Below, piece after piece: positions 50,369 to 59,861 of a DNA stretch of 64,000 nt. The notes under the pieces are model-generated. The model searched no databases, had not been told where the DNA came from, and saw nothing but the letters and a program-made list of their open reading frames with translations. The DNA is taken from positions 248,001-312,000 of the forward strand of contig NZ_VMSO01000001.1 of assembly GCF_008691045.1 (NCBI RefSeq), written 5' to 3'. The position numbers and the translations under genes were made by a program. The first letter of the stretch is position 1; each line of letters starts with the position of its first letter. Origin of the DNA: Mediterraneibacter catenae. GTDB lineage: Bacteria; Bacillota; Clostridia; Lachnospirales; Lachnospiraceae.

Positions 50369-50797
50369 TCAATAGATTTTTATCAGTGACTTCTCCATCC
50401 AGATATGCGGGCAGTCTTCATCAAAATCCGGTTCTCCGAAAATGGTATAGCCCTGCTTTTCATAAAAAGGTCTTGCCTGCTGCTGGGCGTGCAGGCGGAC
50501 GGTGTTGCCGCCAGAGTTTCTGATCTCGGATTCAGCAGCGGAAAGGATCCGGGAACCGAGATGATTTCCGCGAAATTCTTTTTCAACGGCGATTCGCCCG
50601 ACGATATATTCGCCCTGTGTCTGTCCGGGGAAAAACCGGCATGTGGCGGCGGGAATCTGGTCTATGTACAGGACAAGATGAACAGCGTTCCCGTCTGTTT
50701 CATCAAATTCATCATGAAAGCCCTGTTCTTCCATAAACACTTCTTTTCTGATCTTAACGGCATCCTTGTGTAATGTATGATAAACTTTAATATCCAT
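50369..50797 (-). CDS. GNAT-family N-acetyltransferase (ElaA-like)
   Basis: The 142-residue protein has IRKEVFMEEQGFHDEFDETD at the start, then YIVGRIAVEKEFRGNHLGSRIL (motif A, acetyl-CoA binding) and HAQQQARPFYEKQGYTIFGEPDFDEDCPHIWM, which is typical of ElaA/YjcF-type acetyltransferases. The substrate is unknown. GAGGAG precedes ATG 50797. The MarR promoter begins immediately beyond its stop. Confidence 0.9.
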   Translation of the reverse strand: MDIKVYHTLHKDAVKIRKEVFMEEQGFHDEFDETDGNAVHLVLYIDQIPAATCRFFPGQTQGEYIVGRIAVEKEFRGNHLGSRILSAAESEIRNSGGNTVRLHAQQQARPFYEKQGYTIFGEPDFDEDCPHIWMEKSLIKIY

Positions 50798-50998
50798 TAT
50801 GCTGCTCCTCAGTTGTGACCAATGTTAGTATTCGGCTGCGGCATTTTTTAGTCTGATCATCGCCCGCGATAAATGCATTGTAGCATTTTCAGTAATTCTT
50901 GGTCAAGGGATGTCTGAATGTGTTAGAATAAGTGTGGCAGCTCAGCTTTGCGAATGGAGCGGGGGGAACTGTCATTGAACGATAAAGGACGAAATATC

Positions 50999-52348
50999 AT
51001 GAAGAATAGAACACAGACGCTTTTGTTTGATAATAGAAAACTTGCCGCCCTTCTGATCCCTCTGGCTCTGGATCAGCTCCTGAATTCTTTTATGGGAAGT
51101 GTGGATACCTTTGTAGTCAGCAATCTGGGATCTGCGGCGATCTCTGCGGTATCTCTGGTGGATTCCATTAATATGCTGATTGTGCAGGCGTTTTTCGCTC
51201 TTGCTTCCGGCGGTACGGTGGTATGTTCCCATTACCTTGGTTTACGGAACAGGGAGCATGCAAATGGCGCTGCAAGGCAGCTGGTATTTATTACATTGTT
51301 CATGTCCGTTGTTATAACGGTGCTATGCCTGATCTTTAACCATCAGATTCTGAGAGTGATCTTCGGAGAAGTTGAGCCTGAGGTTATGGAGAAGGCGAGA
51401 CAGTATTTCTTCATTTCCGCAGTTTCATACCCGTTTATTGCTCTGTATGACGACGGAGCATCAATCCTCAGAGCACAGGAAAACAGCCGTTTCCCGATGA
51501 TGATCTCTGTGGCGGCAAACGGGGTCAACTTGGCGCTGAATCTGCTTTTTGTATGGAAACTGCATCTGGGAGTTCCGGGTTCTGCTTTCGCAACCCTGCT
51601 GGCAAGGATCTTTTCCATGATCGTTGTTATGATCAGACTGCGAAGAAAAGATCTGGAGATTGTATTGAAAGATTATCTGTCGATCCGCCCGGACTGGAGG
51701 GTGATCCGCAGGATCCTGAATATTGGTATCCCTTCCGGTGTGGAGAATGGTATGTTCCAGTTCGGGAAACTTGCGATCCAGTCTACGGTGTCACTAATGG
51801 GAACGGCGGCCATCGCAGCTCAGGGAATGACCAATATTATCGAGAACCTGAACGGAATCCTTGCTCTGGGCGTTGGCGTCGGCCTGATGACGATTGTCGG
51901 GGAGACACTGGGGGCCGGAAGAAAAGAAGAGGCAGTCTATTATGTGAAAAAACTGTGCATCATATCGGAGGTTATTATTATCGTCTCATGCCTTGTCATG
52001 TATGCATTTGTCCGCCCGATCACGTATTTTGGCGGCATGGAATCGGAGAGCGCAAAAATGTGCATCTACATGGTAACATGGATCACCGTTGTAAAGCCGG
52101 TGGTATGGGTCATGTCTTTTATACCTGCGTATGGATTCCGGGCGGCGGGAGACGTGAAGTTTACCATGATAGTCTCTGTGGTCTCTATGTGGGTCTGCCG
52201 GGTTACATTTGTGATCATTCTGGCGAGAGTATTCGGCATGGGTCCTATGGCAGTGTGGATCGGTATGTTTACGGATTGGACCGTGAGGTGCATTATCTAT
52301 ACGGTAAGGTTCAGAAGCCGCAGATGGCTGGAGCACAGGGTTATTTGA
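50999..52348 (+). CDS. MATE-family efflux transporter
   Basis: The 449-residue protein has about twelve helices in two homologous halves. ALLIPLALDQLLNSFMGSVDTFVVSNLGSAAISAVSLVDS opens the first half. FQFGKLAIQSTVSLMGTAAIAAQGM opens the second. GRKEEAVYYVKK is the typical inter-helix loop. It exports cationic drugs or metabolites in exchange for Na+ or H+. ATG 50999 follows AAAGGA. A strong terminator ends the unit at 52385-52426. Confidence 0.92.
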   Translation: MKNRTQTLLFDNRKLAALLIPLALDQLLNSFMGSVDTFVVSNLGSAAISAVSLVDSINMLIVQAFFALASGGTVVCSHYLGLRNREHANGAARQLVFITLFMSVVITVLCLIFNHQILRVIFGEVEPEVMEKARQYFFISAVSYPFIALYDDGASILRAQENSRFPMMISVAANGVNLALNLLFVWKLHLGVPGSAFATLLARIFSMIVVMIRLRRKDLEIVLKDYLSIRPDWRVIRRILNIGIPSGVENGMFQFGKLAIQSTVSLMGTAAIAAQGMTNIIENLNGILALGVGVGLMTIVGETLGAGRKEEAVYYVKKLCIISEVIIIVSCLVMYAFVRPITYFGGMESESAKMCIYMVTWITVVKPVVWVMSFIPAYGFRAAGDVKFTMIVSVVSMWVCRVTFVIILARVFGMGPMAVWIGMFTDWTVRCIIYTVRFRSRRWLEHRVI

Positions 52349-52384
52349 TGGTGTCCTGCTGCTGCATTATCAGGAAGCCTATGA

Positions 52385-52426
52385 AAAAAAGATTTCAGTG
52401 TTAGAAATAGCACTGAAATCTTTTTT
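52385..52426. terminator. Bidirectional terminator between MATE and LacI genes
   Basis: A 16-bp stem, AAAAAAGATTTCAGTG (52385-52400) with its complement (52411-52426), gives A/U runs on both strands between convergent genes. Confidence 0.85.
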
Positions 52427-52433
52427 ATATCTG

Positions 52434-53468
52434 TCAGAAGTTAAGATCCCCTGTGGAAGCCCTGAATTTCAATGTTGTCTGGACGTGTGTGATCCGGTAG
52501 GGCATATCCGGTTCGTTGATGCGGGAGAGCAGCATATCTGCCGCAATATAACCCATCTTAGAACTGGGAATGTCAACAGTTGTCAGGCGGGGTTCGACGA
52601 TTCTTGACTCCGTAGAGTTGTCAAAACCTGTAATCAGGATATCGCCAGGTACATTTATTCCGCACTTTTTAAGGGCACGGATCAGGTTGACCGCAGTGGC
52701 GTCATTGGCACACACAATTACTTCAGGAAGCTGCAGTGTCCGATTGACCGTTTCCTCAAGGGTTTGGGAATCTGAGAAGACTGAACGGCCGGTGAACTGT
52801 GTGCTGCAGGGCTCGAGCTGATTGGCGCTGAGGGCGTGTACAAAACCCTGATATCTCTCCGAGAAAGAACGGCAGTGTCCCGGATTCCCGGCAAATGCAA
52901 AGCGCCGGTATCCGTTTTGTATCAGTGTATCAGTGAGATTAAACATACTCATATGATTTTCCATGAGCAGAAAATCCGCATTGATCTGCGTCATGTCAAT
53001 ATCGGCCGCTGTATCGAGGAAGAGAAGAGGGATATCGAGAGTGTTCAGCATCTCGATATATTCCGGGTCAAACAGCTCGAGACATATGATTCCGGCAGTC
53101 TTTTCCTTATTAAAACCCATTGGAAGATTTAACGAAGCAATCTCTGTATCCCTTACCGGAAACATGGACAGCCGGTAGTTATTCTTGCTCATCCGCTCCT
53201 GAAAAGTGTTCAGTGCATAGGTACCAAAATGGGATCCGTAAGGCATATTCTGTGTGATCAGGGCAAGTTCCTTTACCTCTCCTTTTTCTGCCGGGGAAGG
53301 CTCTGAGATATAGATGACCCGGCGGTATCCCATTTCCGCAGCTTTCTCAAGTATTTTCTGCCGGGTGTCCGCGGCAAGGACGCCCGTATTATTCAGTGCT
53401 TTTGATACCGTATTTCTGGAAAGACCTAAAGCGTCTGCAATATCCTGAATCGTGATTTTCTTTTCCAT
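52434..53468 (-). CDS. LacI-family transcriptional regulator
   Basis: The protein has 344 residues. The helix-turn-helix and hinge read ITIQDIADALGLSRNTVSKALNNTGVLAADTRQKILEKAAEMGY. The sugar-binding domain contains FAFAGNPGHCRSF, EVIVCANDATAVNLIRALKKCG and ILITGFDNSTESRIVEPRLTTVDIPSSKMGYIAADML. It is divergent from the ABC importer/GH32 operon, so it most likely represses that operon until a fructan or sucrose-derived inducer binds. Confidence 0.93.
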   Translation of the reverse strand: MEKKITIQDIADALGLSRNTVSKALNNTGVLAADTRQKILEKAAEMGYRRVIYISEPSPAEKGEVKELALITQNMPYGSHFGTYALNTFQERMSKNNYRLSMFPVRDTEIASLNLPMGFNKEKTAGIICLELFDPEYIEMLNTLDIPLLFLDTAADIDMTQINADFLLMENHMSMFNLTDTLIQNGYRRFAFAGNPGHCRSFSERYQGFVHALSANQLEPCSTQFTGRSVFSDSQTLEETVNRTLQLPEVIVCANDATAVNLIRALKKCGINVPGDILITGFDNSTESRIVEPRLTTVDIPSSKMGYIAADMLLSRINEPDMPYRITHVQTTLKFRASTGDLNF

Positions 53469-53504
53469 TTATAGTACCTCCCGAATAATAGTGATGATGC
53501 ATTA

Positions 53505-53666
53505 TAACAGTTCAGCACGCGCCATTCGTAAAACCGCACTTCGTGCTTATTGCGGCTGCCGCCGCTGTTTTACTCATTGACAGGCGCTCAGCACATCTGA
53601 TTATCAGCCGGCAGATTCTTATGCAAGCATAAATCTGCCGACTGATATCATATGGCTGAACTGTTA
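53505..53666. repeat. Dispersed palindromic repeat, full copy
   Basis: A 162-bp element bounded by TAACAGTTCAG and CTGAACTGTTA. It shares hairpin 1 exactly with the copy at 34417. Hairpin 2 (ATCAGCCGGCAGATT / AATCTGCCGACTGAT, GCAA loop region) differs at paired positions. It lies between the LacI gene and the ABC promoter. Confidence 0.8.
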
Positions 53667-53686
53667 CATTTAATGTAATGGAATTG

Positions 53687-53910
53687 TGCAAATTTGTCAA
53701 ATGTAAAAATGTTAAAAGATAGATATTATCGGAATCGGAACTGCTGGTTTTACATAAATTGTTAAAATGGTGCATTTGTAAAATGAAAATGTTATGCAAA
53801 TGTAAAAATGTGATTGACATTATGCACAATAAATGATACTATAATCACAACCTATAAACTATCTATGCATAAAAAGATCGATCGAAAAATGCAAGATGTG
53901 CAAATGTAAA
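53687..53910 (+). promoter_or_regulatory. Sugar operon promoter with repeated TGCAAATGTAAA sites
   Basis: TTGACA (53814-53819), a 17-base spacer and TACTAT (53837-53842) form the promoter. TGCAAATGTAAA occurs exactly at 53795-53806 and 53899-53910, with related sites TGCAAATTTGTC at 53687 and TGCATTTGTAAA at 53771. These flank the promoter and are candidate LacI operators. Confidence 0.6.
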
Positions 53911-53927
53911 CACAGGAGGGGCTTAAA

Positions 53928-54869
53928 ATGAGAGTTTTCCGTAAAAAAAACACGGCAGTCATCGCTAAGCAGACGCCGCGGGAAAAACTGAAGTATGTAA
54001 AAAAGAACTGGCAGCTGTATGTGTTCTTTCTTCTGCCGGGGCTGCTGCTTACGCTGATCTTCAAGTATGGTCCGATGGGCGGTATCCTGATCGCCTTTGA
54101 GGATTACAATGTAATCGAAGGCGTGCTCGGAAGTCCGTGGGTGGGACTGGATTATTTCCGAAGATTTCTTTCGTCACCGGATTTTATGAACTATCTGATG
54201 AACACGCTGAAGTTGAGTGTATTCGGGCTGTTATGGGGCTTCCCGATTCCGATCATCCTCGCGCTTCTGCTCAACCAGATCCGCAGGACGGGGATTAGAA
54301 AGAAGATCCAGCTGCTGATCTACGCGCCGAACTTTATCTCGGTCATCGTACTCTGCGGTATGGTCCGCATGTTCCTTTCTCCGGTGGGACCGATCAATTC
54401 ATTATTCGGGATCGACACCAACTGGATGACAATGCCGGAAGCATTCCGGACGATCTACATCGCCAGCGGGATCTGGCAGACTGCCGGGTGGTCTTCCATC
54501 ATGTATACGGCGGCGCTGTCCAATGCCAGCAAGGATCTGGAAGAAGCGGCGATCGTGGACGGAGCGAATATCCTGCAGCAGATCCGTTACGTACAGCTTC
54601 CTGCGATCAAAGATATCATCGTGATCCAGTTTATCCTTCAGGCCGGCAACATCATGAGCATCGGATTTGAGAAAGCCTATGCGCTGCAGACAGATATGAA
54701 CCTGCCGGCTTCCGAGATCCTTTCTACATATGTATACAGGCTCGGTCTTCTCAACGGAGACTACGGATATTCAACGGCAGTCGGTCTCTTCAATTCAGTG
54801 ATCAACGTGATCCTTCTGATCTTTGTGAACTGGGTAGTGAAGAAGTTGAACGACGGCGAAGGATTATAA
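53928..54869 (+). CDS. Sugar ABC transporter permease (LplB type)
   Basis: The 313-residue inner-membrane protein has six helices. KNWQLYVFFLLPGLLLTLIFKYGPMGGILIAFEDYN opens it. The EAA loop that contacts the ATPase reads EEAAIVDGANILQQIRYVQLPAIKDI near residues 204-229. This is the LplB subgroup of CUT1 permeases. AGGAGGGG precedes the ATG. It is first in the operon. No ATPase gene is present, so a shared MsmK-type ATPase elsewhere is likely. Confidence 0.93.
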   Translation: MRVFRKKNTAVIAKQTPREKLKYVKKNWQLYVFFLLPGLLLTLIFKYGPMGGILIAFEDYNVIEGVLGSPWVGLDYFRRFLSSPDFMNYLMNTLKLSVFGLLWGFPIPIILALLLNQIRRTGIRKKIQLLIYAPNFISVIVLCGMVRMFLSPVGPINSLFGIDTNWMTMPEAFRTIYIASGIWQTAGWSSIMYTAALSNASKDLEEAAIVDGANILQQIRYVQLPAIKDIIVIQFILQAGNIMSIGFEKAYALQTDMNLPASEILSTYVYRLGLLNGDYGYSTAVGLFNSVINVILLIFVNWVVKKLNDGEGL

Positions 54870-54881
54870 AAGGGGGATTTG

Positions 54882-55781
54882 ATGATGGAAACGAGAAGAA
54901 AAATGAAACTCGGAACATCCGACAAAGTGATTCTCGGCGTCGGATATACACTGCTCGGCCTGTTCGTGCTGGCAGTCTTTGTGCCGCTTGTGTACGTAGT
55001 CCTCGCCTCCTTTATGGACCCGAACGTGCTGAACAATCAGGGGCTGAGCTTCAACTTTAAGGACTGGACGCTGGACGCCTACAGGCGTGTGCTGGAAAAT
55101 GATATGATCTGGCGGGGCTTTGCCAACTCATTCTTCTATTCAGCGGGATTTACGGTGATCTCGGTGTTAGTGACGCTGCTCGCCGCATACCCGATGTCCA
55201 AGAAGGAGTTTGTTGGACGGAACTTTTTCAACGTGATCTTTGTGATCACGATGTTCTTCGGCGGCGGGATGATCCCCACGTTCATCCTGATCAACAACCT
55301 GCACATGGTCAATACGATCTGGGCGATCCTCCTTCCGGGCGCGTTCAACGTGTGGAACATGATCCTCGCAAGGACTTATTTCCAGTCGATCCCGGGAGAA
55401 CTCAGAGAGGCGTCCTCGCTGGACGGGGCGAGCGAGATCCAGCATTTCTTTAAGATCATGATACCGGTGTGCAAGCCGATCATCGCCGTGCTGGCGCTGT
55501 GGTCCTTCGTGGGAATGTGGAACAGCTATTTCGACGCCATGATCTACTTAAACGACGCGGATATGCAGCCGCTGCAGCTTGTCTTACGGTCGATCCTCGT
55601 ACAGAATACTCCTCAGCCGGGTATGATCGCAGATATCCAGAGCACGGCGGAGATGGCGAAGGTGGCGGAGCTTTTGAAATACGCGACGATCGTTGTATCG
55701 AGCCTTCCGCTTCTGATCATGTATCCGTTCTTCCAGAAGTATTTTGACAAGGGAATCATGGTAGGTTCTGTAAAAGGTTAG
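54882..55781 (+). CDS. Sugar ABC transporter permease (YtcP/LplC type)
   Basis: The 299-residue partner permease has six helices and the EAA loop ELREASSLDGASEIQHFFKIMIPVCKPII near residues 180-210. It closes with PFFQKYFDKGIMVGSVKG, the typical CUT1 end. AGGGGGA lies before ATG 54882. It is 12 bases after the first permease. Confidence 0.93.
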   Translation: MMETRRKMKLGTSDKVILGVGYTLLGLFVLAVFVPLVYVVLASFMDPNVLNNQGLSFNFKDWTLDAYRRVLENDMIWRGFANSFFYSAGFTVISVLVTLLAAYPMSKKEFVGRNFFNVIFVITMFFGGGMIPTFILINNLHMVNTIWAILLPGAFNVWNMILARTYFQSIPGELREASSLDGASEIQHFFKIMIPVCKPIIAVLALWSFVGMWNSYFDAMIYLNDADMQPLQLVLRSILVQNTPQPGMIADIQSTAEMAKVAELLKYATIVVSSLPLLIMYPFFQKYFDKGIMVGSVKG

Positions 55782-55795
55782 GAGGCTGAGAATCG

Positions 55796-57502
55796 ATGAA
55801 AAATAGGATCAAAAGACTGACAGGTCTTGGCCTGTCCCTCATATTGACACTGTCCCTGTTCGGGTGCAGCAGCGGGACCGCACAGGTTGCAGATACAGAT
55901 CCGGATACTCCGGTCGAAGAAGTAACATTTCCGCTCAAAGAGACGAAAGAGCTTTCGTTTATCACAAGCGCTCCGGCGACGACCACGCAGGAGCCCAATG
56001 AGAAACTGATCTTCCAGAGGCTGGAGGAGCAGACCAATGTACATATCGACTGGACGTGTTTTGTGGACGACCAGTTTGCAGATAAGAAAAACCTCGCCCT
56101 GGCACAGTTTGGAAACCTGCCGGACGGACTTTTCACGGCGGGCATGAACGACTATGACCTGCTCCGGTATGCAAAACAGGGGATCATCATCCCGTTGGAG
56201 AATCTGATCGACAAATATATGCCGAACCTTCAGGCGGTGTTTGAGAAATATCCGGAGTACCGGACCATGGTGACTGCGCCGGACGGACATATCTACTCGT
56301 TCCCGTGGATCGAGCAGCTGGGTGAAGGCAAAGAAGCGATCCAGGCCATCGGTGATATCCCGTATATTAATAAGAAATGGCTGGATTTCCTCGGACTCGA
56401 TGTGCCGACCACAACAGACGAACTGGAGCAGGCGCTGATCGCATTCCGCGATAACGCGGACGCTCTTGAAGAAGAGTTTGATATCGAGGGCGATGTGATC
56501 CCCATGTCATTTATCATCAACAACGGCGACCAGGATCCCGCGATCCTGATCAACGGCTTCGGGGAAGGCTATGGAGATACCGGAGATCATTTCGCGGTGA
56601 CAGACGACGGAGAAGTGATCTATACAGCGGTGCAGGAGGGCTACAAGGAAGGAATCGAGTGGCTCCACTCTCTTGTAGAACAGGATCTTGTAGACCCGGA
56701 AGCATTTACCCAGGAGTGGTCCACCTATGTGGCAAAGGGAAAGAACCACAGATACGGCCTCTGCTTTACATGGGACATCGCAAATATCGACAACTATGAG
56801 GATTACGTGATGATGCCGGCGCTTGCGGGACCGGACGGCCTTGTCAATATTACAAGGCAGAATGGAAGCGAGACCAGCGGATTTGACCGCGGAAGATGCG
56901 TGCTTACGACAAGCTGCCGGGATACGGCACTTGCGGCGGCATGGATCGACCAGATGTACGCTCCCCTCCAGTCTCCGCAGAACAACTGGGGAACCTACGG
57001 AGAGAAGGACGCGGACAACATTTTTGAGATGAGCACCAACGCCGAGGGCGGTCCGATGCTCAAACACCTCGACCTGGGGGACGCTTCCCCGGTGGAAGTG
57101 CGGCAGGCGCAGTCCGTCAACGGCCCGCTGGCTGTGCTGAATGATTATTATGACGTCTATGTGACACAGCCGGACGATGCCAAATGGCGCCTCGACAATA
57201 TGCATGAGGTTTATCTGGACGATATGCACAGCAAGTATGTATACCCGAATGTATTTATGAGCATCGACGACACGAACAGAGTGTCGCAGCTGGATACAGA
57301 TATTAAAAAGTACGCGGAACAGAAGAAAGCGGACTGGATCTTAAACGGCGGGATCGAGGAAGAGTGGGACGAGTATCTCCAGAAGATGGAAGACTACGGC
57401 CTGTCAGAATACCTCCAGATCAAGCAGAAATATTTCGACAGCTATCAGGAGTCCCTTGCGGAAATGGAAGCGGGATCTTCTGAGGCTGCGGCAGAAAATT
57501 AA
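55796..57502 (+). CDS. Sugar-binding lipoprotein of the ABC transporter
   Basis: The 568-residue protein has a lipoprotein signal peptide (KNRIKRLTGLGLSLILTLSLFGC, lipidated Cys24), so it is anchored outside the cell membrane. The mature part is a large extracellular solute-binding protein of the LplA-like type that accompanies LplB/YtcP permeases (QLEEQTNVHIDW-like and GIIIPLENLIDKYMPNLQAV segments). The large size suits oligosaccharides. Followed by a GH32 gene, it probably captures sucrose, kestose or short fructans. Confidence 0.9.
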   Translation: MKNRIKRLTGLGLSLILTLSLFGCSSGTAQVADTDPDTPVEEVTFPLKETKELSFITSAPATTTQEPNEKLIFQRLEEQTNVHIDWTCFVDDQFADKKNLALAQFGNLPDGLFTAGMNDYDLLRYAKQGIIIPLENLIDKYMPNLQAVFEKYPEYRTMVTAPDGHIYSFPWIEQLGEGKEAIQAIGDIPYINKKWLDFLGLDVPTTTDELEQALIAFRDNADALEEEFDIEGDVIPMSFIINNGDQDPAILINGFGEGYGDTGDHFAVTDDGEVIYTAVQEGYKEGIEWLHSLVEQDLVDPEAFTQEWSTYVAKGKNHRYGLCFTWDIANIDNYEDYVMMPALAGPDGLVNITRQNGSETSGFDRGRCVLTTSCRDTALAAAWIDQMYAPLQSPQNNWGTYGEKDADNIFEMSTNAEGGPMLKHLDLGDASPVEVRQAQSVNGPLAVLNDYYDVYVTQPDDAKWRLDNMHEVYLDDMHSKYVYPNVFMSIDDTNRVSQLDTDIKKYAEQKKADWILNGGIEEEWDEYLQKMEDYGLSEYLQIKQKYFDSYQESLAEMEAGSSEAAAEN

Positions 57503-57524
57503 GCAGGAAAGGAATCGGATCAAT

Positions 57525-59018
57525 ATGACAAGTCAGACGCTGCGTGAAGCAAGAAAATATGAAGAGGCATCTGAGAAAATGATAAAGCAGGAGGAACGCC
57601 CGGATTTTCATCTGTCGGTGCGGACCGGCTGGATGAACGACCCCAATGGATTCTCATATTATAACGGACAGTACCATCTGTTTTACCAGTACAACCCATA
57701 TGCACCGCGCTGGGACTCCATGCACTGGGGGCACGCGGTGACGAAAGATTTTCTGCACTGGGATTATCTTCCGGCAGCTCTGGCGCCGGATGAGGCTTAC
57801 GACCGGGACGGCTGCTTTTCCGGGAGCGCGTTGACGCTCCCGGACGGCAGACAGCTGCTGATGTACACCGGAGTGCTGCGCGAGCGTAAGGAGAATGGAG
57901 AACACTGCGATACGCAGACCCAGTGCCTTGCCGTGGGCGACGGCGTGGATTATGAGAAGTGTGCGGGGAATCCGGTGCTGGAGAAAAACGATATCCCAGA
58001 AGGAAGCAGTGTCCATGACTTCCGGGATCCGAAGATGTGGCAGGCGGAAGACGGCACCTATTGCTGCGTGGTCGGGAACCGGCCGGCGGACGGAAGCGGG
58101 CAGATCCTTTTGTACACCAGCCCGGACGGCTTTCAGTGGAAGTTTAAAAGCGTGCTTGCCGCGAACAATAACCGGTTCGGCAAGATGTGGGAATGCCCAG
58201 ATTTCTTCAGACTGGACGGCAAATGGGTCCTTCTGACAAGCCCGCAGGATATGCTGCCGGAAGGGTTTGAGTACCATAACGGGAACGGCACCCTCTGCCT
58301 GATCGGAGAGTATGATGAGGAGACCGGGAAATTTACGGAACAGCATAACCAGGCGATCGACTACGGGATCGACTTCTATGCTCCGCAGACGGTCCTGACT
58401 CCGGACGGCAGACGCGTGATGATCGGCTGGATGCAGAACTGGGATGCCTGCAGCCTTCGCTCCCCGGAGGAAAAATGGTTCGGTCAGATGAGCCTTCCCA
58501 GAGAACTGTTTCTAAAAGGCGGCCGGCTTTATCAGAGACCGGTGAGAGAGCTGGATGAAATGAGAAGAAACAAAGTAGAATACCACAATGTGACGTTCTC
58601 CGACGTGATCAGCCTGAACGGGATCAGGGGAAGAAAAGTAGACATGGAACTGACCCTGCGCCCGGCGGAAGGGGAGAAGCTGTATCAGAAGTTTGCCCTG
58701 CGTTTCGCGCAGGATGAAAAGTACCAGACAGCGGTCAGCTTCCGTCCCCGCGAGTCGGTCCTCAAGGTGGACCGGAAATTCTCCGGCTCCAGAAGGGCGA
58801 TCATCCATCAGAGAAGAAGCCTTGTGAACAGTACAAACGGAGAGCTGAAGCTCAGGGTGATCCTGGACCGGTTCAGTGTGGAAGTCTTCGTAAACGACGG
58901 TGAACAGGTCATGACGGCAACCATGTATACGGATCAGTCGGCGGACGGGATCTCCTTCTTCGCAGACGGAACGGTGAATATGGATGTGGTGAAATATGAC
59001 CTGGTGTCTGAAGGATAG
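57525..59018 (+). CDS. Glycoside hydrolase family 32 (sucrose/fructan hydrolase)
   Basis: This 497-residue enzyme hydrolyses terminal beta-fructosyl bonds. The nucleophile lies in GWMNDPNGF (Asp39), the transition-state Asp in FRDPKMW (Asp168), and the acid/base in WECPDFF (Glu223). A C-terminal beta-sandwich follows from about residue 340, including LRVILDRFSVEVFVNDGEQVMT. There is no signal peptide, so it works inside the cell on imported sugar. ATG 57525 follows AGGAAAGGA. It is the last gene of the operon. Confidence 0.94.
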   Translation: MTSQTLREARKYEEASEKMIKQEERPDFHLSVRTGWMNDPNGFSYYNGQYHLFYQYNPYAPRWDSMHWGHAVTKDFLHWDYLPAALAPDEAYDRDGCFSGSALTLPDGRQLLMYTGVLRERKENGEHCDTQTQCLAVGDGVDYEKCAGNPVLEKNDIPEGSSVHDFRDPKMWQAEDGTYCCVVGNRPADGSGQILLYTSPDGFQWKFKSVLAANNNRFGKMWECPDFFRLDGKWVLLTSPQDMLPEGFEYHNGNGTLCLIGEYDEETGKFTEQHNQAIDYGIDFYAPQTVLTPDGRRVMIGWMQNWDACSLRSPEEKWFGQMSLPRELFLKGGRLYQRPVRELDEMRRNKVEYHNVTFSDVISLNGIRGRKVDMELTLRPAEGEKLYQKFALRFAQDEKYQTAVSFRPRESVLKVDRKFSGSRRAIIHQRRSLVNSTNGELKLRVILDRFSVEVFVNDGEQVMTATMYTDQSADGISFFADGTVNMDVVKYDLVSEG

Positions 59019-59030
59019 TCTGTATCCGGA

Positions 59031-59110
59031 AAAGATACTTTATCGGAGGAGCAGGCTGCAAAGATACAGAAGAATGACGAACCGGAGGTAAAAGAGTATG
59101 GAGAGATTGC
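59031..59110 (+). pseudogene. Short C-terminal scrap of an unknown gene
   Basis: A frame reads DTLSEEQAAKIQKNDEPEV and then KEYGEIAV before a stop. It looks like an authentic protein tail but has no start or ribosome binding site. It lies between the GH32 stop and a terminator and is probably a deletion remnant. I do not recognise the family. Confidence 0.3.
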
Positions 59111-59189
59111 TGTCTGATACAGCTTCTGATCCGGGAACGAAATAAAAGTGAGGGTGTGGACGATACCCGTGAATAAGAGATTGAGTGAT

Positions 59190-59217
59190 AAAAACCGGCT
59201 TATCAAAGCCGGTTTTT
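59190..59217 (+). terminator. Terminator after the sugar operon
   Basis: AAAAACCGGCTT (59190-59201) pairs with AAGCCGGTTTTT (59206-59217) over a 4-base loop and ends in five T. It probably ends transcripts from the GH32 operon. Confidence 0.85.
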
Positions 59218-59252
59218 GTCGCCCCATTCGCACATTCCATCCAGGATAGGGA

Positions 59253-59750
59253 TCGGCGCTCATAAAATCCTTTACAGTAGGAGCGGAAAGTGCGGGTAAT
59301 ACAGTGACGGAATTTTTCTTAAGCGGCATGGATATTCACGGCTGCAGAGGATGCTTCGGCGGGCACAGCAGCAGGGAATGTCCCTGTGTTCAGAAGGATG
59401 ATATGGATCAGATCTATCCGGCGGTAAAAGAGTCCGATGTGGTCGTCCTTGCCACACCGCTTTATTACTGGAATATGAGCGGTCAGATCCGGACAGCGAT
59501 CGACCGTCTGTTTGCGCTGGAGGAAGGCGACGGCAATCTCCTCAGAGGACACGACAGATCTTCCGCGCTTTTGATGGCAGCAGAAGGAAACGGATTTGAT
59601 GACGTCCTTCTTTATTATGACCACCTGATGGAGCACCTGAGATGGAAGAATTTTGGCCATGTCCTTGCCGGAGGCAACGGTGATGTGGGAGATATAGAGG
59701 GAAAACCAGAGCTTAAGGAAGCCTATGAACTGGGAAAATCAATAAAGTAG
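59253..59750 (+). pseudogene. Flavodoxin-fold reductase lacking its N-terminus
   Basis: From about 59253 the frame reads ALIKSFTVGAESAGNTVTEFF. MDIHGCRGCFGGHSSRECPC (iron-sulfur or redox Cys cluster typical of multimeric flavodoxins) and VVLATPLYYWNMSGQIRTAIDRLFAL follow. The opening strand with the S-x-R-x-x-GN FMN phosphate loop is absent, and an in-frame stop lies at 59247. A GTG at 59304 might restart translation but would lack FMN binding. It is related to the fragment at 9490. Confidence 0.75.
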
Positions 59751-59861
59751 TTCAGAAGCAAAAGCAGAACTGCACTGCCGGCCGGTGCCCCGTATCTATT
59801 GACGAACCCCAAAGAACGGAGTAAGATATCCATTGCAAAATGGAATGGAGGGGACCGGACA

